Of a DNA stretch of 64,000 bases, positions 25,846 to 34,564 are shown one piece after another. The translations under genes and the position numbers were made by a program. How positions within the stretch are numbered: the first letter of the stretch is position 1; every line of letters starts with the position of its first letter. This stretch comes from Streptomyces sp. NBC_00443 (GTDB taxonomy: Bacteria > Actinomycetota > Actinomycetes > Streptomycetales > Streptomycetaceae): assembly GCF_036014175.1 (NCBI RefSeq), contig NZ_CP107917.1:4092001-4156000 (forward strand), in the 5' to 3' direction. The notes under the pieces were generated by a model that made no database searches, was not told the origin of the DNA, and saw only the letters and a list, made by a program, of their open reading frames with translations.

Positions 25846-27285
25846 GTGGCCGCGTCCCGTACCACCGCTCCCGCCCGCAAGGTCTTCGCGCGGCTGTCCC
25901 TCCCCGAGCGGAACTTCGTCGCGGAAGCGCTGCGCACCGAGACCGTCGGTGGTGTGCTGCTGCTGGTTGCCGCGATCGCCGCGCTGGTCTGGGCAAACGT
26001 TCCCGCACTGCACGACAGCTACGAGAGCGTCAGCCACTTCCACATCGGCCCCGAGGCCCTGGGGCTGGATCTGTCCATCGCACACTGGGCCGCCGACGGA
26101 CTCCTCGCGATCTTCTTCTTCGTCGCCGGTATCGAGCTCAAGCGTGAGCTGGTCGCCGGCGATCTCCGGGACCCCAAGGCTGCGGTACTGCCGGTCGTCG
26201 CCGCGCTGTGCGGGATGGCGGTGCCCGCGCTGGTCTACACGCTGACCAATGTCAGCGGGGGCGGCTCGTCGGCGGGCTGGGCCGTCCCGACCGCCACGGA
26301 CATCGCCTTCGCGCTGGCCGTGCTCGCCGTCATCGGCACCTCCCTGCCGAGCGCCCTGCGCGCGTTCCTGCTCACGCTCGCCGTCGTCGACGACCTCTTC
26401 GCGATCCTGATCATCGCGATCTTCTTCACGGACCAGATCGACTTCGCCGCGCTCGGCGGTGCCGTCGTCGGGCTGGTCGTGTTCTGGCTGCTGCTGAGGA
26501 AGGGCGTACGCGGGTGGTACGTGTACGTTCCGCTCGCCCTCGTCATCTGGGCGCTGATGTACAACAGCGGCGTCCACGCCACCATCGCGGGCGTGGCTAT
26601 GGGCCTGATGCTGCGCTGCACCCGGCGCGAGGGCGAGGAGCACTCCCCCGGCGAGCGCATCGAGCATCTCGTACGCCCCCTGTCGGCGGGACTGGCCGTG
26701 CCGCTGTTCGCGCTGTTCAGCGCCGGCGTGGCCATCTCCGGTGGTGCGCTCGGTGACGTGTTCGTCCAGCCGGAGACGCTCGGTGTGGTCCTCGGGCTCG
26801 TCGTCGGCAAGACGATCGGGATCTTCGCCGGCACCTGGCTGACGGCACGTTTCACCAAGGCCTCGCTCAGCGACGATCTGGAGTGGGCGGACGTGTTCGC
26901 CGTGGCCACCCTCGCCGGCATCGGCTTCACCGTCTCGCTGCTGATCGGGGAGCTCGCCTTCGAGGGCGACGCCACGCTGACCAGCGAGGTCAAGGCCGCC
27001 GTGCTGGTCGGCTCCCTCATCGCGGCGACTCTGGCGACGGTGCTGCTGAAGATACGGAACGCCAAGTACCGCACGATGGTCGAGGCCGAGGAGCGCGACG
27101 AGGACGAGAGCGGCATTCCGGACATCTACGAGCAGGACACTCCGGAGTACCACCTCCGGATGGCCGCCATCCACGACCGTAAGGCCGCCGAGCACCGCCG
27201 CATCGCCGAGGAGCAGGTCGCCGCACGCCACGCGCTTGCCGAAGTGGCGGGCGGGGCAGGCGAGGAGGAGCAGCGTCGGGCATGA
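25846..27285 (+). CDS. nhaA: Na+/H+ antiporter NhaA
   Basis: Integral-membrane antiporter of 479 residues that exports Na+ or Li+ in exchange for H+. The ion-binding Asp pair is in LTLAVVDDLFAILI, and TATDIAFALAVLAVIG is the discontinuous helix region; FFFVAGIELKRELVAG is the typical N-terminal block. About 60 hydrophilic, His/Glu/Arg-rich residues extend the C-terminus past the usual membrane core. GTG 25846 has GGAGGT eight bases upstream. The preceding leader can hide this site in a hairpin. Downstream is a holin-like protein 80 bases away. Confidence 0.96.
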   Translation: MAASRTTAPARKVFARLSLPERNFVAEALRTETVGGVLLLVAAIAALVWANVPALHDSYESVSHFHIGPEALGLDLSIAHWAADGLLAIFFFVAGIELKRELVAGDLRDPKAAVLPVVAALCGMAVPALVYTLTNVSGGGSSAGWAVPTATDIAFALAVLAVIGTSLPSALRAFLLTLAVVDDLFAILIIAIFFTDQIDFAALGGAVVGLVVFWLLLRKGVRGWYVYVPLALVIWALMYNSGVHATIAGVAMGLMLRCTRREGEEHSPGERIEHLVRPLSAGLAVPLFALFSAGVAISGGALGDVFVQPETLGVVLGLVVGKTIGIFAGTWLTARFTKASLSDDLEWADVFAVATLAGIGFTVSLLIGELAFEGDATLTSEVKAAVLVGSLIAATLATVLLKIRNAKYRTMVEAEERDEDESGIPDIYEQDTPEYHLRMAAIHDRKAAEHRRIAEEQVAARHALAEVAGGAGEEEQRRA

Positions 27286-27364
27286 TCTGACGGGACGGCA
27301 CAAAAGACGGAACCGCACCCAGTCAGGCAGAAGACGGAACCGTGACTACGAGGGAGACCCCGCG

Positions 27365-27868
27365 ATGAGCGCACCCGACGGCAGCCCGGTCGGCACCGAA
27401 CGCAGCATCGGCCAGCTGTTCGCCTCGGCGACGACCGAAATGTCGGCGCTGGTGCACGACGAGATCGCACTGGCGAAAGCGCAGCTCAAGCAGGACGTCA
27501 AGCGCGGCGCGACGAGCGGCGGCGCGTTCACGGTGGCCGCGGCGGTGCTGGTGTTCTCGCTGCCGATGCTGAACTTCGCCCTCGCGTACGGCATTCGGAC
27601 CTGGAGCGACTGGAACCTCGCGATCTGCTTCGTGCTGTCCTTCGCGGCGAACGTCCTCATCGCACTCGTCCTCGCGCTGATCGGGGTCGTGTTCGCGAAG
27701 AAGGCCAAGAAGAGCCAGGGTCCGCAGAAGGTCGCCGCCTCGGTGAAGGAGACGGCGGGCGTCCTGCAGAACGCCAAGCCTCATCCGCGTCCGGCCCCGG
27801 CGACGGCACCGGAGCTGGAGGACCGGTCGCCCGCGGCCATCGAGGCTGTGGCACGCTCATCGTCATGA
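27365..27868 (+). CDS. phage-holin-family-like membrane protein (DUF1469/Actinobacterial holin superfamily)
   Basis: A 167-residue protein with an amphipathic N-terminal region (ATTEMSALVHDEIALAKAQL) and two membrane helices (about 55-78 and 88-115), then a basic cytoplasmic tail. Such proteins are called putative actinobacterial holin-X/phage holin family but are chromosomal core genes, not prophage lysis genes. The matching Mycobacterium position is Rv3669. ATG 27365 follows GAGGGAG. It overlaps the next gene by four bases (ATGA), so the two are coupled. Confidence 0.85.
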   Translation: MSAPDGSPVGTERSIGQLFASATTEMSALVHDEIALAKAQLKQDVKRGATSGGAFTVAAAVLVFSLPMLNFALAYGIRTWSDWNLAICFVLSFAANVLIALVLALIGVVFAKKAKKSQGPQKVAASVKETAGVLQNAKPHPRPAPATAPELEDRSPAAIEAVARSSS

Positions 27869-28803
27869 CGGATCCCGCCACCCCCTCGGCGCAACCTGCC
27901 TCGGTCGTACGACCCGATGGTCCCTGGACACACAGGGACGTGGCCGCCAATGGTGCGCGCTTCCACATCGCCGAGATGGGCGACGGCCCGCTGGTGCTGC
28001 TGCTGCACGGTTTCCCGCAGTTCTGGTGGACCTGGCGGCACCAGCTCGTCGCCCTCGCCGACGCGGGCTTCCGGGCGGTGGCGATGGACCTCAGGGGCGT
28101 CGGCGGCAGCGACCGCACCCCGCGCGGTTACGACCCGGCCAACCTCGCCCTCGACATCACCGGCGTGGTCCGCTCGCTCGGTGAGCCCGATGCCGCGCTG
28201 GTCGGACACGACCTCGGCGGATACCTGGCGTGGACGGCGGCCGTGATGCGTCCCAAGCTCGTACGGCGGCTCGCGGTCGCGTCCATGCCGCACCCGCGGC
28301 GCTGGCGTTCAGCGATGCTCTCGGACGTCAAGCAGACGAGTGCCGGTTCCTACATCTGGGGGTTCCAGCGGCCCTGGATCCCCGAGCGGCAGCTGACCGC
28401 CGACGACGGCGCGCTCGTCGCGCGGCTGGTCCGGGACTGGTCGGGCCCGCGCCTGCCGGACGACGAGGCGGTGGAGACGTACCGGCGCGCGATCTGCATC
28501 CCGTCGACGGCGCACTGCTCCATCGAGCCGTACCGCTGGATGGTGCGCTCGCTGGCCCGTCCCGACGGCATCCAGTTCAACCGGCGCATGAAGCGCCCGG
28601 TGCGCGTGCCGACGCTGCATCTGCACGGCTCGCTCGACCCCGTGATGCGTACGCGCAGCGCGGCTGGCTCCGGCGAGTACGTCGAAGCGCCGTACCGCTG
28701 GCGGCTGTTCGACGGGCTCGGGCACTTCCCGCACGAGGAAGACCCGGTCGCTTTCTCCACCGAACTGATCAACTGGCTGAAAGATCCCGAACCCGATCGG
28801 TGA
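27865..28803 (+). CDS. alpha/beta hydrolase, epoxide-hydrolase-like
   Basis: A 312-residue alpha/beta hydrolase. The oxyanion HG motif is VLLLHGFPQFWWTW, the nucleophile Asp is in LVGHDLGGYLAW, and the His is in LGHFPHEEDP; Asp as nucleophile and the WWTW segment point to epoxide hydrolase-like or haloalkane-type chemistry. The syntenic gene in M. tuberculosis is ephE (Rv3670). Start ATG overlaps the stop of the holin-like gene, so it is translated from the same transcript. Confidence 0.9.
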   Translation: MTDPATPSAQPASVVRPDGPWTHRDVAANGARFHIAEMGDGPLVLLLHGFPQFWWTWRHQLVALADAGFRAVAMDLRGVGGSDRTPRGYDPANLALDITGVVRSLGEPDAALVGHDLGGYLAWTAAVMRPKLVRRLAVASMPHPRRWRSAMLSDVKQTSAGSYIWGFQRPWIPERQLTADDGALVARLVRDWSGPRLPDDEAVETYRRAICIPSTAHCSIEPYRWMVRSLARPDGIQFNRRMKRPVRVPTLHLHGSLDPVMRTRSAAGSGEYVEAPYRWRLFDGLGHFPHEEDPVAFSTELINWLKDPEPDR

Positions 28804-28930
28804 CCGCGTCGATGCGCCTGGTATCCGGATCTGAACAGGTGTACTACGAACAGCCAATTGCCTGGCGCATAGGCCAATTGGGGGCCCTGGGGGCGGTTAT
28901 CGACCATGGGGCAGGGGCAGACGTCGGGGT

Positions 28931-29113
28931 ATGGGCTGGACGCACGACTACAGTGACGCAGCACGCAATCGCCGCTCGGCCGGTGGGCTGAGCTCCCACC
29001 AGCGAGGCACCGCCCCGCAGATGCCGGGCTCGGACCTACGGGTGGGCATTCCGCGCATTCTGCGCCGCCGGGCCCGCTGGGTCTCGGTGCGGCTGCGCCA
29101 CCCGCGCACCTGA
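28931..29113 (+). CDS. small conserved-looking Arg-rich protein
   Basis: A 60-residue basic protein starting MGWTHDYSDAARNRR and ending RILRRRARWVSVRLRHPRT. The base composition and a GGGGT-type ribosome site fit a real gene, and small proteins with this ending occur at the equivalent place in other streptomycetes as far as I recall. No domain or function is known to me. It is convergent with marP. Confidence 0.55.
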   Translation: MGWTHDYSDAARNRRSAGGLSSHQRGTAPQMPGSDLRVGIPRILRRRARWVSVRLRHPRT

Positions 29114-29150
29114 CACCGGCCACGCCCCGCAGCCCTTCCGGCACCCGGGA

Positions 29151-30359
29151 CTACAGCGCGCAACTGTCGCTGTCCACCTGCTGGTTGGCGGTACGCCCCT
29201 TGACGATGTCCTCCTGGATCTCGTCCGCGGTGAGCGCGTAGCCGGTCTCGGCGTCGTCGAGGGACTTGGCGAAGACCACGCCGTACACCTTGCCTTCGGG
29301 CGTGAGCAGCGGGCCGCCCGAGTTGCCCTGACGCACCGTCGCGTACAGCGAGTAGACGTCACGGCGCACGGTGCCGCGGTGGTAGATGTCCGGGCCGTTG
29401 GCCGGCAGGCGCCCGCGTACGCGCGCGGCACGCACGTCGTACGCCCCGTTCTCCGGGAAGCCCGCGATGATCGCGCCGTCGCCGCTCTCGGCGTCGGTGG
29501 CCGTGAACTGCAGTGCGGGCGCGTCCATGTCGGGCACGTCGAGTACGGCGATGTCGCGCTCCCAGTCATAGAGGACGACGGTGGCGTCGTACTTCTTGCC
29601 CTCGCCCCCTATCTGGACGGTGGGTTCGTCGACGCCGCCGACGACGTGCGCGTTGGTCATGACGCGGCGGTCGGCGAAGACGAAGCCTGTGCCCTCCAGC
29701 ACCTTGCCGCAACTCGTCGCCGTGCCCATGACCTTGACGATGGAGCGCTGGGCGCGGGTGGCCACCGGACTGCCCGCCAGGGCCGGGTCGGGCGGCTTGA
29801 CCTCGTTGATCGGCTCGTTCGAGAACGGGCTGAAGACCTGCGGGAAGCCGTTCTGCGCGAGGACCGTGGAGAAGTCCGCGAACCAGGTGTCCGCCTGGTC
29901 GGGCAGGGCCTGTGAGACGCCGAGCAGCACCTTGGAGCTGCGGACCTCCTTGCCGAGCGTCGGCAGGGTGGTCCCGGCGAGGGCGGAGCCGATGAGCCAG
30001 GCCACCAGCAGCATCGCGAGGACGTTGACGAGGGCGCCGCCGGTCGCGTCCAGGGCGCGGGCCGGGGACCAGGTGATGTACCGGCGCAGCTTGTTGCCCA
30101 GGTGGGTGGTCAGAGCCTGGCCGACGGAGGCGCAGACGATCACCACGACGACCGCGACGACGGCGGCGGTCGTACTCACCTCGGCGTTGTCGGTCAGCGC
30201 GTCCCAGATGACCGGGAGGAGGTACACGGCCACGAGACCGCCACCGAGGAAACCGATCACCGACAGGATGCCGACGACGAAGCCCTGGCGGTAACCCACG
30301 ATCGCGAACCACACGGCGGCGACCAGCAACAGGATGTCCAGCACATTCACGGAGGCCAC
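29151..30359 (-). CDS. marP: MarP-like membrane serine protease (CvpA plus trypsin-like)
   Basis: A 402-residue protease. Four hydrophobic helices in residues 5-125 form a CvpA/colicin-V-like membrane domain, followed by a chymotrypsin-like periplasmic/extracytoplasmic domain. The catalytic triad is readable: His238 (TNAHVVGG), Asp269 (WERDIAVLDV) and Ser347 (QGNSGGP). Cys217 and Cys400 match the disulfide pair of M. tuberculosis MarP, which is needed for acid and oxidative stress survival. It abuts the nudix gene upstream (gap of four bases), so it is co-transcribed with it. Confidence 0.95.
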   Translation of the reverse strand: MASVNVLDILLLVAAVWFAIVGYRQGFVVGILSVIGFLGGGLVAVYLLPVIWDALTDNAEVSTTAAVVAVVVVIVCASVGQALTTHLGNKLRRYITWSPARALDATGGALVNVLAMLLVAWLIGSALAGTTLPTLGKEVRSSKVLLGVSQALPDQADTWFADFSTVLAQNGFPQVFSPFSNEPINEVKPPDPALAGSPVATRAQRSIVKVMGTATSCGKVLEGTGFVFADRRVMTNAHVVGGVDEPTVQIGGEGKKYDATVVLYDWERDIAVLDVPDMDAPALQFTATDAESGDGAIIAGFPENGAYDVRAARVRGRLPANGPDIYHRGTVRRDVYSLYATVRQGNSGGPLLTPEGKVYGVVFAKSLDDAETGYALTADEIQEDIVKGRTANQQVDSDSCAL

Positions 30360-30363
30360 CCTG

Positions 30364-31059
30364 TCATGACCGCCAGTCGAGCGGGACCTGCTTGCTTCTG
30401 TCCCAGGGCTGCTCCCAGCCCGAGTAGTGCAGCAGCCGGTCGATGATGCCGGCCGTGAAGCCCCAGACCAGGGCTGATTCGACCAGAAATGCCGGACCTC
30501 GGTGCCCGCTGGGGTGGACGGTCGTGGCGCGGTTGTCCGGGTCCGTGAGATCCGCCACGGGGACGGTGAAGACGCGGGCCGTCTCGTTCGGATCGACGGC
30601 GTCGACCGGACTCGGCTCGCGCCACCAGCCCAGGACGGGCGTCACGACGAAGCCGCTCACCGGGATGTACAGCTTGGGCAGGACGCCGAAGAGCTGGACG
30701 CCGCCGGGATCGAGCCCGGTCTCCTCCTCAGCCTCGCGCAGAGCGGCCCGCAACGGCCCGTCGGCCTGCGGGTCGCCGTCCTCGGGGTCGAGGGCGCCGC
30801 CCGGGAAGGAGGGCTGTCCGGCATGGGAGCGCAATGAGCTGGCGCGCTCCATCAGCAGCAACTCGGGCCCGCGCTCGCCCTCACCGAACAGGACCAGTAC
30901 GGCCGACTGGCGCCCCGCACCGTCCTCCGGCGGCAGGAAGCGGCTCAACTGCACGGGCTCGACCGTCTCCACCGCCCGCACCACCGGGGTCAGCCAGCCC
31001 GGCAGGCCCTCCTTGCTGAGCACCACCGGCCCGCCCTGTGTATCGCTCGCCCGCGTCAT
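30364..31059 (-). CDS. nudix hydrolase, CoA-pyrophosphatase type
   Basis: A 231-residue nudix enzyme. The nudix box reads GALDPEDGDPQADGPLRAALREAEEETGL, with the REAEEETG metal-binding core; upstream SLRSHAGQPSFPGG is the signature region of UPF0035 CoA pyrophosphatases (NudL/PCD1). It should hydrolyse CoA or related nucleotides. ATG 31059 (MTRASDTQGG) has a GAGGGGGG ribosome site eight bases upstream; the longer ORF start adds 14 residues with no support. Same pairing with marP as Rv3671c-Rv3672c. Confidence 0.93.
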   Translation of the reverse strand: MTRASDTQGGPVVLSKEGLPGWLTPVVRAVETVEPVQLSRFLPPEDGAGRQSAVLVLFGEGERGPELLLMERASSLRSHAGQPSFPGGALDPEDGDPQADGPLRAALREAEEETGLDPGGVQLFGVLPKLYIPVSGFVVTPVLGWWREPSPVDAVDPNETARVFTVPVADLTDPDNRATTVHPSGHRGPAFLVESALVWGFTAGIIDRLLHYSGWEQPWDRSKQVPLDWRS

Positions 31060-31279
31060 CGCCACCCCCCTCGTCCTGCACAGTCCAACGCCCGACAGCA
31101 CCTAGATCGTTCCGGCCGACCCGTCCGCTCGCGCACCGAACTCCGTCCCGTCCGCCCCGGGGTGGCCGTACGACCACACGCCCGCAGGTGTTCGAACGGT
31201 TCCGGGCGGACCGTATGCGTGCATGACGGCCGTCGACCCGTCCGTTCCGGGGCTGCGGTGCGACCACGGCTCGGCCGCG

Positions 31280-32599
31280 TCATCCGGCCCCCAGTGGCGG
31301 GGCCGGCTTGCCGCCCGCGTCGAGGTAGGACTGCGGGGGCTTGAGGCGCTGGCCGGGGAAGCCGCCCTTTTCGTACTTGAGGAGCTTCTTCGCCTTCTCG
31401 GGGTCGGTCTCCCCCTCGCCGTAGGCCGGGCAGAGCGGCGCGATGGGGCAGGCACCGCACGCGGGCTTGCGGGCGTGGCAGATGCGGCGGCCGTGCCAGA
31501 TCACGTGGTGCGAGAGGTCCGTCCAGTCGCTCTTGGGAAACAGCGCGGCGATCTCGGCCTCGATCTTGTCGGGGTCCGTCTGCTCGGTCCACTGCCAGCG
31601 CCGCACCAGCCGCTGGAAGTGCGTGTCCACGGTGATGCCGGGGCGGCCGAAGGCGTTGCCGAGGACGACGAAGGCCGTCTTGCGGCCCACGCCGGGCAGC
31701 TTGACCAGGTCCTCGAGCCGGCCCGGGACCTCGCCGCCGTGGTTCTCCACCAGCGCCTTCGACAGGCCCATGACCGACCTGGTCTTGGCCCGGAAGAAAC
31801 CGCACGGACGGAGGATCTCCTCGACCTCCTCCGGATTGGCGGCCGACAGATCCTCCGGGGTGGGGTACTTGCCGAAGAGCGCGGGCGTCGTCTGGTTGAC
31901 GCGCAGGTCGGTGGTCTGGGCGGACAGGACCGTGGCGACCAGGAGCTGGAACGAGTTGTCGAAGTCCAGTTCGGGGTGGGCGTACGGGAAGACGTCGGCG
32001 AGCTCACGGTTGATACGGCGGGCCCGACGGACGAGGGCGGTGCGGGACTCGGCCGTGGGGGGCTTCGGGGTGACGGTCTTGACGGCAGAGGCGCCCTTCA
32101 CCGAGGCGGTGGCCTTCTCGGGGACGATGGCCGGTTTCTTACTGACCGCCCTCTTCGTGCTCACCCTCGCCGCGGTCGCCTTCTTCGCACTGGCCGACTT
32201 GTTCGCACTGGCCGACTTCTTGGCGGGTGCGGCTTTCTTGGCGGCTGTCGACTTCTTGGCGGCTGTCTGCTTCTTCGCGCCGACGTCCTTGTTCACACTT
32301 GCTTCCTTCGTGGCGGGCACGGCCCGCTTGGCTGCCGCAGCCTTCTTCGAGGGCGTGGCCTTCTTCCCGCCCGTCGGCGCCTCCGCACCGCCCGACTGCT
32401 TGCCGCCCGGCGCCTTCTCGGCAGCGTTCGACTTCACCGCCGCTTTCTCGCCACGCGCCACCGCCTCATCCGGCGCCTTTTTCGCCGCTTTTGCCGTTTT
32501 CCGTCCGCCACCAGGGTCCTGTTCGCCCACAGCGGAATCCCGACGTACAACCACCCGCCCAGCCCCCTTGGCCTGTGCTCTCACCGGCGATTTGGACAC
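31280..32599 (-). CDS. nth: endonuclease III with a histone-H1-like N-terminal tail
   Basis: DNA glycosylase/AP lyase for oxidised pyrimidines. The catalytic domain (about residues 185-415) has the helix-hairpin-helix LPGVGRKTA with catalytic Lys, Asp in ITVDTHFQRLVRR, and a 4Fe-4S loop of four Cys (CHARKPACGACPIAPLC). Before it lie about 180 residues rich in Lys and Ala with recurring AAKKSTAAKK, PAKKSAS and KKAAP blocks, much like the C-terminal tail of the streptomycete HupS protein or eukaryotic H1. The usual enzyme is 220-260 residues, so this is a large addition. A later start cannot be ruled out, but no ribosome site sets it apart. Confidence 0.93.
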   Translation of the reverse strand: MSKSPVRAQAKGAGRVVVRRDSAVGEQDPGGGRKTAKAAKKAPDEAVARGEKAAVKSNAAEKAPGGKQSGGAEAPTGGKKATPSKKAAAAKRAVPATKEASVNKDVGAKKQTAAKKSTAAKKAAPAKKSASANKSASAKKATAARVSTKRAVSKKPAIVPEKATASVKGASAVKTVTPKPPTAESRTALVRRARRINRELADVFPYAHPELDFDNSFQLLVATVLSAQTTDLRVNQTTPALFGKYPTPEDLSAANPEEVEEILRPCGFFRAKTRSVMGLSKALVENHGGEVPGRLEDLVKLPGVGRKTAFVVLGNAFGRPGITVDTHFQRLVRRWQWTEQTDPDKIEAEIAALFPKSDWTDLSHHVIWHGRRICHARKPACGACPIAPLCPAYGEGETDPEKAKKLLKYEKGGFPGQRLKPPQSYLDAGGKPAPPLGAG

Positions 32600-32701
32600 C
32601 CGGCCAGCCTAAAGCCCGACACTGACATCCGCCCCGGACCCTGAAGATCGGCCCCCAATTGGACCCCTGCCGCTTACCTCGGGACACCTGTGCGGCATCC
32701 T

Positions 32702-32715
32702 TGTGACAGATCACA
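32702..32715 (+). promoter_or_regulatory. candidate Crp-like operator upstream of crp
   Basis: TGTGACAGATCACA, a near-palindrome with TGTGA and TCACA half-sites separated by four bases (the E. coli site has six). GTG-N8-CAC is also readable at 32703-32716. It lies about 100 bases ahead of crp, consistent with autoregulation, but spacing is non-canonical. Confidence 0.35.
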
Positions 32716-32803
32716 CTGTTTGGACCGTCCGGCAAAATGGGGAGCACGGTCCCCTGGTACGCAGGGGAGCGATCCCCTGAGCAGGTCGACAAGGAGAGAA
32801 CTC

Positions 32804-33478
32804 GTGGACGACCCTCTGCGGCGCAATCCGCTCTTCGCGGCTCTCGACGACGAGCAGTCCGCGGAACTGCGCGCCTCCATGAGTGAGGTGACCCTCGCGC
32901 GTGGCGACTCACTGTTCCACGAGGGCGACCCGGGCGATCGGCTCTACGTCGTCACCGAGGGCAAGGTCAAGCTTCACCGGACGTCCCCCGACGGCCGCGA
33001 GAACATGCTGGCCGTCGTCGGCCCCGGAGAGCTCATCGGCGAGCTGTCCCTCTTCGACCCGGGCCCGCGCACGGCGACCGCCACCGCGCTGACCGAGGTC
33101 AAGCTGCTGGGCCTGGGCCACGGCGACCTCCAGCCCTGGCTGAACGCCCGCCCCGAGGTGGCCACCGCGCTGCTGCGCGCCGTCGCGCGCCGTCTGCGCC
33201 GCACCAACGACGCGATGTCCGACCTCGTCTTCTCGGACGTCCCCGGCCGCGTGGCCCGCGCGCTCCTGGACCTCTCCCGCCGCTTCGGCGTGCAGTCCGA
33301 GGAGGGCATCCACGTCGTGCACGACCTGACGCAGGAGGAGCTGGCCCAGCTGGTCGGCGCGTCCCGCGAGACGGTCAACAAGGCCCTGGCCGACTTCGCA
33401 GGTCGCGGCTGGCTTCGCCTGGAGGCCCGCGCGGTGATCCTGCTGGACGTGGAGCGGCTGGCCAAGCGCTCGCGCTAG
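32804..33478 (+). CDS. crp: Crp/Fnr family transcription regulator
   Basis: A 224-residue cAMP-receptor-type regulator, the exact length of S. coelicolor Crp. The cyclic-nucleotide-binding fold is in residues 20-125 (GELIGELSLFDPGPRTATATA is the phosphate-binding cassette), followed by a dimerisation helix and the HTH QEELAQLVGASRETVNKALADF. It acts as a dimer on DNA and in Streptomyces controls germination and secondary metabolism. GTG 32804 is set by AAGGAGAGAA; the longer upstream ORF has no support. The syntenic M. tuberculosis gene is Rv3676. Confidence 0.97.
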   Translation: MDDPLRRNPLFAALDDEQSAELRASMSEVTLARGDSLFHEGDPGDRLYVVTEGKVKLHRTSPDGRENMLAVVGPGELIGELSLFDPGPRTATATALTEVKLLGLGHGDLQPWLNARPEVATALLRAVARRLRRTNDAMSDLVFSDVPGRVARALLDLSRRFGVQSEEGIHVVHDLTQEELAQLVGASRETVNKALADFAGRGWLRLEARAVILLDVERLAKRSR

Positions 33479-33518
33479 GCACACCGGGTCAGCGCCAGGC
33501 GCATCTCGATCCGTACGA

Positions 33519-33557
33519 CGCCGGGGCCCCGTCTCTCCGTGAGGCGGGGCCCCGGCG
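33519..33557 (+). terminator. terminator after crp
   Basis: Perfect 13-bp stem CGCCGGGGCCCCG (33519-33531) with CGGGGCCCCGGCG (33545-33557), 13-base loop, 40 bases beyond the crp stop. No T tract. Confidence 0.8.
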
Positions 33558-33621
33558 CGTTCGGCTGCCCCCTGATCGGCCACCCCTCGAACATCCGCGC
33601 ACCAGGAGATAGCCTCCGCCC

Positions 33622-34488
33622 ATGGCAAACGGGCAGTGGTATCCACCGGAGTGGCCGGACCGTATCCGCGCGCTTGCGGACGGAAGCCTCACCCCCGTCG
33701 CGCCGAAGCGCGCGGCCACCGTCATGCTGCTCAGGGACGCCGCCACCGGCCCTGCCGTGCACATGCTGCGCCGCCGCGCGTCCATGGCCTTCGCGGGTGG
33801 GGCGTACGCCTACCCGGGCGGCGGCGTCGATCCTCGCGACGAGCATCAGATCCGCTGGGCGGGCCCCACGCGCGCGTGGTGGGCGCAGCGGCTCGGTGTC
33901 GACGAGGCGGCGGCCCAGGCGATCGTCTGCGCCGCCGTGCGGGAGACGTACGAGGAGGCGGGTGTCCTGCTCGCCGGCCCCACCCACGACTCGGTCGTCG
34001 GTGACACCACCGGCGAGGACTGGGAGGCGGACCGCGCGGCCCTGGTGGCCCGGGACGTGTCGTTCGCCGAGTTCCTGGACCGCCGGGGCCTGGTGCTGCG
34101 TTCGGACCTGCTGGGCGCCTGGACCCGCTGGATCACCCCGGAGTTCGAACCCCGCCGCTACGACACGTGGTTCTTCGTCGCCGCCCTCCCGGAGGGCCAG
34201 CGCACCCGCAACGCCTCGACGGAGGCCGACCGCACGGTGTGGATCCGTCCCGCGGAGGCCGCCGAGTCGTACGACAAGGGCGAGCTTCTGATGATGCCGC
34301 CCACCATCGCGACGCTGCGCCAGCTGACTCCGTACGACAGCGCCGCTCAGGCTCTCGCCGCCGCTCCCGAACGCGACCTCACGCCCGTCCTGGCGCAGGC
34401 CCGCCTGGAAGACGGCGAGATCGTGCTGTCCTGGCCCGGCCATGACGAGTTCACCAAGCACATCCCGACCGGCGGAGCCCCCGCATGA
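33622..34488 (+). CDS. nudix hydrolase family protein
   Basis: A 288-residue nudix-fold protein. FAGGAYAYPGGGVDP marks the start of the fold and AVRETYEEAGVLLAG is the nudix helix (RETYEEAG, one substitution from REUXEEXGU). An insertion separates the GGGVDP segment from the helix, as in larger bacterial members related to acyl-CoA diphosphatases. Substrate cannot be told. It is followed by the MBL gene; the 76-base gap contains no stop-start overlap. Confidence 0.88.
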   Translation: MANGQWYPPEWPDRIRALADGSLTPVAPKRAATVMLLRDAATGPAVHMLRRRASMAFAGGAYAYPGGGVDPRDEHQIRWAGPTRAWWAQRLGVDEAAAQAIVCAAVRETYEEAGVLLAGPTHDSVVGDTTGEDWEADRAALVARDVSFAEFLDRRGLVLRSDLLGAWTRWITPEFEPRRYDTWFFVAALPEGQRTRNASTEADRTVWIRPAEAAESYDKGELLMMPPTIATLRQLTPYDSAAQALAAAPERDLTPVLAQARLEDGEIVLSWPGHDEFTKHIPTGGAPA

Positions 34489-34564
34489 CCTTGCCCGCGA
34501 GATCCTCAGCACCGGCGGTTCCCGAAGTTCCCGCAGCGCCGACAGCACTGGAAGGCCCCCTCGT

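Noticed and set aside
27365..27868. Holin-like gene as sign of a prophage
   Set aside because: Holin-X-type proteins are chromosomal in actinobacteria and this one sits in conserved core order; no lysin, integrase or att site around it.
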